A DNA stretch of 64,000 nt from assembly GCA_000469685.2 (NCBI GenBank), contig LS997562.1:44954869-45018868 (forward strand), read 5' to 3'. This document shows, piece after piece, positions 12,901 through 24,900 of this stretch (positions within the stretch are counted from its first letter, which is position 1; every line of letters begins with the position of its first letter). The stretch is from Haemonchus contortus (Eukaryota; Nematoda; Chromadorea; Rhabditida; Trichostrongylidae). The translations under genes were made by a program, and so were the position numbers. Below the pieces are notes generated by a model, which worked only from the letters and a program-made list of their open reading frames with translations, did not search any database and had not been told where the DNA came from.

Positions 12901-15900
12901 CTTGGTATTTGTAGCTGTTAGGGTTCTAGATCCAACAAACGCCTGAGGACAACAATTAACAACAAGCTTTCAGCGGAGACCTCCATTGAATCGATCAGTG
13001 GTGAAGGTGAAGATGGCAATAGGTTTTCCAATGAATTGGAGACGGGGACGGAAAGCTCGGAGGGTTCTGCAGAGCGCAGGTCAAGACTCAGGGATATCAG
13101 TCTGGTAAGATACATAGTTTTCGATGAGATTTGTTTTGAAGCTCCTCATTTTCCTCATAATTACTTACTTACTCCGACTGTGCCGATGTGTCCACTTATC
13201 CAAGGGAGTATTATCTGTTTTAGGCGAAATCCCGAAAGGTACCAGAAGTCTGAATAATTCCACTCATTTAGGGTTCCTCATCGTGTGAAGTCGACCTTAT
13301 CTTGATCATTGATCGTTCAGAGAGTGTTGAAGGTGATTTCAAGAAGGAAATCGAGGTTGGCTTAATAAATGATCCCGTTTTTGATTTCTGATTTTTATGG
13401 AACTCAAGAACAAAGCCTTTTCGGAGGTCGGCCACGTACAGTTCTTTGAGCTGAGTATTTTTTTTGTGGAACATGGAGTTGCATACTCCAACTTTTCTTT
13501 TTTTAAGTTTATGCTCAAAAGAGCTGATATCGCAAAGTGAGCTTAAGTTAAGTTGAATAAGTTGAGTTAATGTTTTTTCAAATAGTTTTTGCTTTCAGCT
13601 GGCAGTTCGTTCACTGGAACTGTTTCCCGCTGGCAAGTTTGCTTCAGGTCGCGTTCGAGTCGGGGCTGTCAGCTTTGCAAAAGTAAAATACTCCGAATGG
13701 AAGTTAGAATTTGCCGAAGTTAATCGCTTCTTATGAATTACATCACAGGATGCGAAACTGGAGTTGGCGTTGGGCCGCTATCAACGCAAAGAGGTTGCGA
13801 AGGCTCTCGAAGGGATCGTTCACACGGGCGGTACGACATCATCTGTTGAGGGAGCACGTCTTGCCATGCAGGTTCTTATTTTCTTCCTTATGTGCACACG
13901 GAAACGATCACATTAGAATAATGATAAGCTTTCGTGGATAAAAGCTTCATGGTAATTTTTAGACATTTTAATGTTATTCAAACAACTACCACAAAGAACC
14001 TCTGACAGGGATCAACTCGCTCTCCCAGTTCGTTGGTGTAAGGGCGCAGGTCACGAGAATTTTGTGCTATATAGTTTCAGAAAAATGGAAGCGATAGTTC
14101 AGAATAGTGTGAAAGTGACTGAGAAAATGCGGAAGTCGGCATATTCAGAGAAATATAAGTTTGAGAAAAATGTAAAATTAGGAGCTAGACGAGATTGTGA
14201 CGGCAGAAGTTGCACGGAAGTGCCCCTTGGACGAGCTGTACAAAAGTGTTGCGAATTGTATGCAGCTGGCTGCAGTAAGCTGCCTGCGTACAAGTTGTGG
14301 GTTCCTGTGCGGATGGTGGAAAACCTATGAACGTTGCTAACCTCTAAACTATACACATGTGTACGATTTGAATAAGGCAAGGAATGCTGTAATTTAGCAA
14401 GTGATGTCAACACGAAGACCAAAAGCTCGTCTGATCACGCTGCTCTTCACTGACGGTCACAGTCAAGATTACTGGCGTGAACTCATCGAAACCTCAATGT
14501 GAGCTCTTTGAGGTTTTTTTTTCTAGTTTACCAAGCAGTATAGGATCATCCTACTCCCCGGATTTTACGGTGTTACGTGGTAGCGTAATAAAATGGGGTA
14601 ACTTTCGGTCCTACATGGATGGGAAAGTTCCGAGGAATTTCTTTTAATCTACTCTCGTAGTTGTTGCCTCACAAAGCACTGTTTGATTACCAAAGAAAGC
14701 CGGTGATAGCAGTATTTGAGAATGACGGAAGAAACTTTGAAGATGTCTCATTTCAATTTTTCGTCTAGCAAGATTCCCTCAACGAGACATTCCAGAAAGA
14801 GGTAGATACGATGTTTGTCTGAAGAAGATCCTATATTCCGTCTTTCTCGGTAGTTCTCAGACGGAAGTATGTTTCTGAGCTTGAGAGAGAAAAATGTGGC
14901 CGGAAAGCTCAGGGAGTCGTCTCTTATTATCAGCAACTTATCTCAACAGCAGGCAACCCCCTCTATACTGGTCTTTCCCATATAGACTAGTAGGCGTTTA
15001 GATGGAGGACTCGCGTAAGACCTAGAACTGCGATACTGACTTGTTGAAAGTACCGATTCCGATTCAGAACTCAAGTCGGTGAATCAACCCCTTTCAGGAG
15101 AATTCGAGACATTCCAAACAGCGTACTTCTAGCCATCACCGCCAGTAAGGAATTCTCTCAGAGCGAGTTACAAGTAGGTGTTTACAAATAATGCCCTGAT
15201 AAACTGGAGTATGTATCTTAATCTACTCGTTTTGACTCTCTTTTTTAAAGGTCTGGGCTGGAGAGTCATCCAAGGTGTTCGTTTCAAGCGAGCAAATTAA
15301 GTTCCTCGATGCTGTCAACGAAGAGATCAAAAAATGTGGAAAACCCCAGGTCGAGGGAAAGATAGGCGAAGTAGAAAGTATCGTAGAGAAAATAGGAACT
15401 GGCAACCGCTCACCAGTCGAGACTTCTACTGAATCCTCTGGAGAAGAGAGCTCTTCAGAAGCTCTCGAAGAAGATGGCTTGGCGGGAAGCACTTCAGCGA
15501 CTGTAGAGGTGATTTATTTATTATAATTGTTTGCCAACACGCATGCATTACTGAAATGCAATTTTGGGAGAGCCTTTCGACGTTGTTGTCATTGAGCTAT
15601 TCAGGATTTTGTCGACAGTAGCACTACTGCTGAATCAACGCTCGCTGTGCTGGAAGCCATGGAAGCTGAGACCACGATTCGTCCACAGATTATCGTGTCT
15701 GCTGAACAGTTTTCTGTGACTTCCAGGATTTTACAGATCGACAGCCCTGAAACATCTACAACATTCACAGATTCAGTTGTCGAAACAGCTTCATCAGATT
15801 CGGACGCCGAGGCCAGTGGCAGTGAAGGTCTGTACAGCCTTAGTTACTTCGTACTCGGCTCGTTCTATGACTAATTTGACCATTCACAGAAGACGGATCA

Positions 15901-18900
15901 GGAATAGATGACGTAGACGAAAGACGAGCACACGGAATCCGTACGATCAGCGACGTTCTGAAAATTTCTGAGGAGAAAGGACGTAGTAAGATTCTTAAGA
16001 AATTGTTTATTTGTTCCTTCACGCTCAGCTGGGTCCTCTGATACTCGAATATTCGAACGCAAGTTCATTAGGGTCATGTAGGGCTATTTCGCTCTGGTCA
16101 TTCCTTGGTAGCATCTACATAGTGTCGGTTGGAGCAACTAAAAAAGGAACAAGGAGAAAGTATAGCAAAGGTTGAAGCTTGAAGATTGAGGCTTAGGTTG
16201 GAAAGGAAAACATGCCTCATCAAAGGAAAGAGGTAGCTGATTGAGAAAGGAGAAAAGAAGCAAGAAGGTTGCATGGTCGAGACTCAGTATAGTGATAATG
16301 GTACATTTCTTGTGGCTACGGCAAAGCTGCTTTTACCTGTAAAAAAAGGTTTCTCTATCAGATTCTGACCCTTAGTCCGAAACGCGCAGATAGGCAACAG
16401 CTCTGGGTCTTGCTGACGACAACTGAGCCCGATGCGATCAAATTCGTCCGGGACCCCAGGACCTCAGGTGGAAGGGCTAATCGTGCGCAGGTTCTTCAAA
16501 TTGCTGAAACACATAAAACTCAAGGCCAGAGCATCATCAGAACCTATTTTCGCAGTCTGAGAGGGGTAGAATAGGGGCTCCAAGACCCTCTGCAACCTGC
16601 TGTGGTCAAGTACCACACGACAAATCTCTGGAATGCATTGCATTCCGTCAGGGGTTCGAGGAATTAGTAGTAGCAGTAGAATGCATTTGTGGCGGTGAAG
16701 GACTTCTCTTTCAACGCCTTTTCTCCTCACATTGGCAAAAGCATCAAGATAAAAGAAGGGTTGTGCCATTCATACTCGCAATCATAAACCCACCGCCACG
16801 AATGTCTCTTCAGGTGACCAGGTTATTGGTTTCTGTATGTACGTGGGATCGATCTTAACAACCATCGCCTACTTTCAGTTGAGTTCATTCTATTTATTTC
16901 TATTTTCAGCGTCTCTGTTCGCGTCGGTACCTTGTTCAACAGACTTGATGTTTGTGGTGGACACCTCAACCAGTGTCGAGGCAGAATTTCATCAACAGTT
17001 GCAGCTGGCCGTTGACTTGGTAATGAGCATTCATGGGTATTTGTTCAGTGGAACAGGTCATAAGATCCTTTTTTCTTTCAGGTGAAGCGACTACCTGCCG
17101 ATGATTTCGAGCATCGCATACGTGTCGGAGTGGTAGTGTTCAATGCGAAAGCGAGGGTGGCTCTTTCCATGGGAGAGTCTCGTTCCAGGTCTGTATCAAA
17201 GAATTTCAAAAAGAATTGCTTTATGTTTATTTCTCTCTGTTGTTGACGACTCTCCCCTTCATTTGTTGAACTCCCACTCACAGAGATATTTCCTCCTTTC
17301 GTTCCCTGTACTCCTGATGGAGAACGCGCTGACCTTGGGAATTTAGTGTCCCTCAAATCTAGTGGTCTTAACATTCACTTGCAAAATAATCAGTTCGAGT
17401 CAGTAACGCAACTGGTCCGACAGAGGGATTCCCCATGTGCAACGCTACACCCTTTAATCCCTCTTTGAGTGAAGAGGAGCAAAATTCCTCTCTAATTAAT
17501 CAATTCTTTTTTTTTTGTAATGTGCCCTCTCATTTGAATTCTTCGTAGAGTTGTGGTGACGCTTGAATAAAATGCGGGGCTCAGCAGGTATCAAAGTCAA
17601 TCCCTTTGTCTTCTCACACAGGTCTATTAATCGACTTCGATACATGCATACATACACGCATGCACACATAGGTAGATATAGGGCACGGATTTGTATTGGC
17701 ATTGCCCAAGCTTGTCCTTTCTCTTACTTGCTTGCTTACTTTATTACATGCTTAACGCATGTAGACGTTCAAGAACTGCAGAACAAAAAAAAAAAGAAAA
17801 AATAATTGTAAATCGTATAAAACATTAAACTTTGAATGAGCCCTTCTGTTTTCTTCTGCATTATGACTACAGAATTTGAGATAGTTTTGAGTTTTGCAAT
17901 AGCGAATTTCCTTTAATGCTGTTTCAGATCTGCGCTTCTGGATTCATTACTGAACCTGCGCTATTCCGGTGGAAGCACATCAGTGGCCAGTGGAGTCAAT
18001 ACAGCTCTCGACGAAATAGAACTGTACCGCAGAAACGATGCTCGGTAAAAAACAATAAAGAAGAACTAATCTTTCTTCTGATAACCTATACCCGGCTTAG
18101 AATTGTGGGGAACCCTCGGCTTCCTTAAACCCTAGTGTTCGAGAAACATTCAACTGTTTTGGTCCCCAACGTAAATCGCAATTTCTGAAATTTTTCTTGC
18201 AATCTTGTGATTTTGTTTTGATTCTGCGCTTATTTAGTTTAATGGTGGTGCTGTTATCAGATGGTAACAGTCAAGATCATTGGGATGACGTTATTCGGTC
18301 ATCAAATCGACTTCGTACCACAGGAGCAGAGGTGTACGCGGTGACGATAAGCAAAAACTATATGTTCAGGTTTTGTCTACGTTTACCTTTCGTTCCTCAT
18401 GTTTTTTTTTGTTTTTCCATAAATAGCATGTAAGAAGAGCGTGCCTTCTGAACAACAAAAAATTTGTTGGGTAGGTGCTTGCTGTGACGGGGCAAAAGTG
18501 AATAGCAAAAAATGAAGAAGTTGGATACTCCACGTATTTTCGAATAAGTTACAAAATTGATCATTGATGTGTTTTATGAATTTATCCATGACCCGTTCCT
18601 GATGTTACGCAAGCTTTTTGATGTTTTTTTTGGCAGAAACCGGCATGTCTCTTGCAATGGCACAACGAGCTACCATACAATTCCTATGGGAAATTCAAGC
18701 TTGAAAAAAGGCGACGCAATTAGTTGGAATTCCAGTAGTGAAAATTTTCGAAGTGGTCGGAGTGTAATACATCGCTGACTTTTTCAATGAAAAATGTTTT
18801 TTTTTTTTATCAAATGTCAAGTTGACCAGTTTCAGTCAACAGCACCTCACCTTTTGCAAACCACTGACTTCGCTCTGACTCCTTAGTATATCTGAATGTA

Positions 18901-21900
18901 CCTAGAATGAATTTTCTATTATGTTTGGTACATAATCTTATATAGAATCTAAAATATTATAGAAAAATTCCAGTTTGCAAAAACGCTTCTAGAGCTACTA
19001 ATCTTACGCTCGAATTGATATTTCTTGCGGTTGTTGAAATTTTCGACGCTCTCTATGATTCACTTGTGCTCACTTTGGTCTACTTCGAGTTTTTTGGGAT
19101 AAGCTGTTAGATCATACTTTCAGGGAGCTCGAACTGTATGCTGGTGATAAAATGAGGGTCTATATCGATGCCAGAGTCAGGCAATTCCTCGACGAAACCG
19201 AAAATGGAGTGACCCATTGCGGTCGTTCTTCTGAGGTCTGTCCTTCCTTTATGTTGAGTGTCCAACGTTTTTTCAAACTGAAGTGTATGATATATTTTAC
19301 AGCCGGCGTCTCCAGTTGTTCTACAAGCTCCAAAGTAAGTGCAACGTAGCAAGCGAAGTTGCAGTCCTGCGGATGTCCTTTAACACTGCCCATTGCAGGT
19401 CCTGTTCTTCACTTGTGGACGTGCTAATTCTGCTAGACATTTCAACACCTCCAGCTAGCTTTTATCAAGAAAAACAGCTGGCCATCGATCTGCTCAAAGC
19501 CCTGCCAGCGAGCGTTTTTGAGGTTTGAATTTCAATATCGCTTTAATGATTAAACATTCGGGTTTTTCCATCTTGTCATTGATATCCGAAGTTTTAGAGA
19601 CGTCTGGCAGTCTCGATCATAACATTTGCGACGAATTCAACCATAGTTCTACCGCTTGGCGTCATGCCAAAGGACGAAATTGTCTTTGAATTGGAACGTG
19701 TTGCGAACGGAACCGGTCCCGCCAGTCTCACCAGAGCCACCGCCTCGACGATCGCGGTATGTTACGAGCAGGACTCAGTGAACTCGATTGTCTCTATTTT
19801 TTTCAAGCAGCAGTCCAGAGCGATGCAAAGTTGTAGGCATTAGTTTTAGAACTTTAAACATGGTACATAGTCATATTCTCAGAGGGTTTCGGTACTTTCA
19901 CCGTTACTTGAGCCTGAAGAGGATAAATGTCTCAGTAGGAAATATCAGCTCCTCGAAGCCCCTTCCGCATTCTCAGTAGACGTGGATTTCGAATTCTTCC
20001 GATGTTTCAGGAAATAAAATCTCAGCGTAGAAAGGGCTCTCGTGTTCTCGTAATCATCGTGTCGAATGGAAACGGTGGCGAAGAAAAATGGAGAAATGTT
20101 CAGGTATTGAAATATACTTGGAAGTCTGAAAACTCGAAATCATGGCCGTTGTTTCTTACCGTGCCCGTCCAATATCGGAAGGGGTAGTTCGAAGAAATTT
20201 CATTCATTATCTTACAAGGGAAGGGTCCCAAGTCGAAGTGGCCATTTGAAATGAGACCTACACTGCTAGACGTATTTTTTGATGCTGATTTCAAATCTGC
20301 ATTCAAAATCTGCCAAACGACTCTCTGAACGAAGTTATGGAGGTGGTCTCTCGAGAGCGCTCAACAGGGAGCACGCACAAAAGACATGGTCGCTGGCATC
20401 CCAGAAGTGGCGGCTTGGGGTAGAGGTAAGCGTGATGCCTCATAGGCATGGGACCAAGGATCGGGTTCGGTGAAAGACAGCGTTTTTGCATTTTGCAGAA
20501 CTTTTTCCTCAAGGTTGTAGAAATCTTTTTAATAGTTTTACCGCCTTCGGCAATTTTTTGAATGCTCGAGGTGATGCAGTTCCTGCTCAAACCATCTGAC
20601 ATCTACTTCAACCACTCTGGATCGCAAGTACACACGCAAATTTGAGATCATGAGGATTTGTTTGGTTAACTTGCTCTAACAAATGTTTTAGGAAGCAGAA
20701 CTTGTCCCTGCTCTTTGGACACTTCTACATTACCAGACCGACCCTCTAGACGTGCTTGCTGTTTCCTCTTCATCATCTAGTTCCCACGGTGAATAGGTCT
20801 CCTCTTCCTCAATCACACAGTCTATTTTGTCATATTTACCGCGTTGCAAACCTGACTTTTTCGAAAACTGACCACAACCTCCACATTTTTCAGGGCAGGA
20901 GCGCTTCACCTCGGGCAATGAAAAAGTTGCCAAAGGCGGTAAAACTAATATAGAAAGTTTTATGCAACCTGGAAGCAAAAGTCCTGCAAAATGCAAAAGC
21001 GCTGTCACCCACGGAACCCGACCCTTGGCCCCCTGCCCACGCTTACCTCTACTCCAAGCCGTCACTTGTGAGGTACCAGCGACCGTGTCTTTTGTGCATG
21101 CTCCCTGTTGAGCGCTCTCGGGAGGCCACCTCCATAACTTCGTTCAGAGAATCGTTTGGCAGATTTTGAATGCAGATTTGAAATCAGCATCAAAAAATAC
21201 GTCTAGAAGTGTTGGTCTCATATCAAATGGCCAGTTCGACTTGGGATCCTTCCCTTGTTAGTTGTTTTGGTCCATAATTTACCCAGAATTCAAATTCGGT
21301 CAGAACTTGTCTGTCTGGGTTTGTCATTGCCCAGATGGGCAACTCTCTTGCTTTCCCATGTTTCGTGATATCCCGAGAAGTCTTTTGGTTCTGCTCATCT
21401 GGTTTATTTGTTACTCATCTGAAGCATCTCGCTGCTTTGAATCCACTTTCCAGACTTCTCTCGGACCTTTTTTAGTGCCCCTCCTTTGTCGTGCGCAACT
21501 CGAGGGTTTTTGCCTCATAGCCTAAGCTATTTTGCTGACATTTTTGGGGTTGCTAGATGAAAAACGCTTAGGAAAGTTGTATTTATAGCACTTTTCGTAC
21601 CTGCAATGTGTTATGATTTTGGTCATATTCATTTTGGCAACATTTTTGGCTTGAGAATTTTTTTCAGAGATCTTGGACTTTACAAAAATCTGAAATAGTT
21701 TCTCTTGGGTTTCTGCTGATCACTCTTTACAATTCTGACGGCGAAGGGATTGCTTGTATCATTTTCGATTGCATAGTTGTGTAAGGTTATGGGTATGCGG
21801 ATTCAGAGATCTTCTGCATCACTTCGTGCCTCTGGAGCGGAGGTGTATGCAGTTGCACTGACGGAGACAGCGAATTTTGAAAAGCTCAAAGCCTACACAG

Positions 21901-24900
21901 GGACTGAAAGTAATCTCTATCTAGCTGAAAAATCGGACAGATTCATCCAGGTCGGCTATTTCGTTTGCTGTCCTTTTCCTAAAGAATATTTCTTAGCTGT
22001 GACATTTACAGGAAATCGGTAATTCAATACTCTCTTGTGGACCATCAGCTGACGGAGTGAACAAGTAAGTGCTTTTGTTCATTACAGATACTTCGCTGAC
22101 GTGAGCAAAGGTTCTGAGATGTCAAAGTAATGAAAATCGAATGCGGCAGGCATCTCAGAGACGAGGGGATTTATCAATTTAGAAGAGCCCATCCTTTATT
22201 CTTCATCGGTCCCATTTTGGTATGCGCCCAGGCATTCATTATCCATTCGAAATCGTAGTGGGGTTTGAGTGCATGTTTGGCCTATACGATGGCCCACCAG
22301 TGTTCAAGTCAGTGCTTCTGTCCCAGGAGGGCCCCAAATACGACTTCGCCGCCGTGCACTCTCGAAAGTTCTCATGGCGTTGTAGAGCCGTAGAGGCTGT
22401 ACCATTCGCAGCCGGATGCACACCTCGCACACAAGCAACTTGCTCCAGCCAGATGTACGCAAAGGCTTACACATTCGAACAGCTCGTCCAAGTACCCCTT
22501 CCATGCAGTTTCTTCGCCTCACTTTCATCCAAACTTTGATTTCACTATTTTTTGAGCCTTATATTTCTCCTGATACTCAGATTTTCACGTTTTCTTTCGC
22601 CACTTTCGCATTAAAAAAGAACATGAAAGTGTTTTTAACCGTTTTCTGAGTAGTGGAAAGATGCATACAAAAGATTACGGTAGATTAGAGGTTTGCACTA
22701 AGAGCTGGCTGAAAACGAACAGTGATCGAAAATTTCCCAAAGTAGTAGAATGAGGACGATTTCGTAGCGCAAATAATTCCAACAATTGGGTGAAACTTGT
22801 GACGTTATAGTACTAATTGAGCCTAGTCGTCTGGTATGTTCGAAAGGCTGGCGGGCTTGCTAATTTATCTCAGATTAGCGAAAGCATCTTTTTCGAGAGG
22901 AAACTCCAAAAAAGAATAAACTAGAAATTTTAGTGTCGAGAGCGATGATGCGATTGCACAGGCGGGCACTCTCGTCAAATTCACATCTGATACTCGGAAG
23001 CGAAGGTAATTTTGTGCTCGATACACAGTTATGTATAAGTCGACTGTTTAACATTTCTCGATTAAGCCTGAAGTTTCTCCTGAATAAGAGTTGACCATTT
23101 AAGATGTGCTTACGACCGTATGGATCTACAAATCATCCTAGATGCTTCATCTTCGAGACAAGAGGTAGATGTTCTTAGGTTTTCTTCAGAGGATTACTTT
23201 TTATGGAAGGATTTCTGGTAGACAAGGATCGCGAAACCCTGCAAAAAAGGAGTTTAGTGATGGATCGATATATCGTAACGCTTTCGCTGGAAGTCAATTG
23301 AAGGATTCACTTCCCATTACTCTTGTATTTACTGGAAATTGTGCAATCTGTGCGCACTTCCTTCAACGTCCGGCCTTGATAGGGTCATTCCAAAAACTGG
23401 CAAAGAGACGAGGTCCCTTTTCGCTTACCGGTCTTGTGCTGGCAGCTGAGCTGCCTACTCTCAATTCATCGACCCCTACTCGGAGCTTTTGTGAGCGAGT
23501 ATATACCTGCAATTTCGCCTTTGAAAGGACTAATCGTAGGAAACTTCACTCAGTGACGATTAGAATACTCCAAAGTCGAAGCTCTGAGGTACGGAAGATA
23601 TTCGTAAGTGAATGAACTAGGAACATGAGTTTGTTGAGTTTTTGTATTAGGTTGAGTCATAAGTCCTCGGACAAATTGGCAATGATAATGTTTATTTTAC
23701 AATTTTTAAACGACAATAGCGAATCATTCGAAATATGCCTCATTAGCATCGATGGTCTTCTGCCAATGTTTGGGCAGATCGTAGATGCCCTTGCTTTAGA
23801 ACGCTGGGAGCTGGCCCTTGGAGAACTGCTCCAGTGCCATTTTGATGTCGTCGCGGGTTTGAAAGTCCTGACCATCCAGATGATATTGAAGATGGGGAAA
23901 AAGGTGGTAATACGAAGGAACCATGTCTGAGGAACATGGTTGGTGTGGTAAACTTATCCTGCCGAAATTCGTCAGTTCAGTTTTGGTCGTACTTGCAATG
24001 TGAGGGCGAGCGTTGTCCTGCTGGAAGTGAACTTTGTGCTGCTGTGGACGTGTAGCTTCGGGATTCGCCTTCAAATTCCTCATTTGCGTAATGTAGACGT
24101 GTGCGGTCACTGTGCATCCTTCGTCTTGCAGCTCCCATTATTCGACACCGTGAACGCTCCACCAGAATCAGAGCATAACCTCCTTGGCGTGTACGTTGGG
24201 TTTGGGGAGTCTTCTGCATCCGCACCTTTGTCAATCCATTGAGCACGCCGGTAAACGTTAAAGTAGAGGATCGACTACGCAGCCCTGGTGACTAGGAACT
24301 CGAGCCACATGTGGTGCTCTTGAGCTTGAGGAGAGAAAGTGCAACGTCGTCGCGGCGGTCTATGTCATACTGCTTCAAAGCATGAGGCATCTATGGATCG
24401 AGCTTTCGCACCTTGTCGATTGACTTCAATTCACGAAGAACTGTGGACTGACTCCCCAAGGGTGACTGCCAGTTCACGAGTAGTTTGAAACGGATCGGCT
24501 TCCACCTGGCTCCGCAACACCTCCAAATCCAACTTCATTGAGCGTCCCGGACGGTCTTCGTTTTCGACGGAATAGTCGCCCGATGTGAACTTCTGATACA
24601 ACTTGTAAATTGTACACCTCCTGCTTGCGGACGTTCTTCATACCTCTAGCGATTGCCGCGGAATCATGGCCCGATAAAAAAATAAATATGATGGTGTTGC
24701 GAATGTGGACTTGCGACGGCTTGAAATCATGAGGCTTAGTTGCGGGAAAGGAAACAGTTGGGTGCGTTTTCCAGTAAGCACTTGGAAGAGCTTTCCATAC
24801 TCTATCCAACAATGCCTCGCGCGTTCATTTTCGCCACCTCTTTCCCGAGTTATGATCGCTAGAAGTCATCACTATCACATTGTCCGAGAACTTATGACTC

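Larger units (their letters stand above)
19303..23005 (+). other. vWA domain 5, MIDAS lost
   Basis: A short linker exon 19303-19334 is followed by 19399-19522 (VLILLDISTP, where the last Ser of the MIDAS is Pro), 19598-19756 (SIITFATNS, and a loop reading GTGPASLT), 20011-20103 (VLVIIVSNGNG, where the distal Asp is Asn), 21807-21950 (AEVYAVALTE), 22012-22064 and 22934-23005. The fold is recognisable but several metal ligands are replaced. The 1.7-kb intron 20104-21806 holds a large foldback element. Confidence 0.75.

Noticed and set aside
13971..14330. 119-codon open frame
   Set aside because: Overlaps a dispersed repeat that also occurs at 22370-22540 and lies inside an intron.
23169..23615. 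148-codon open frame in plus orientation
   Set aside because: It lies in a spliced intron of vWA domain 6, has no recognised domain, and its composition is like the surrounding intron. Treated as chance.
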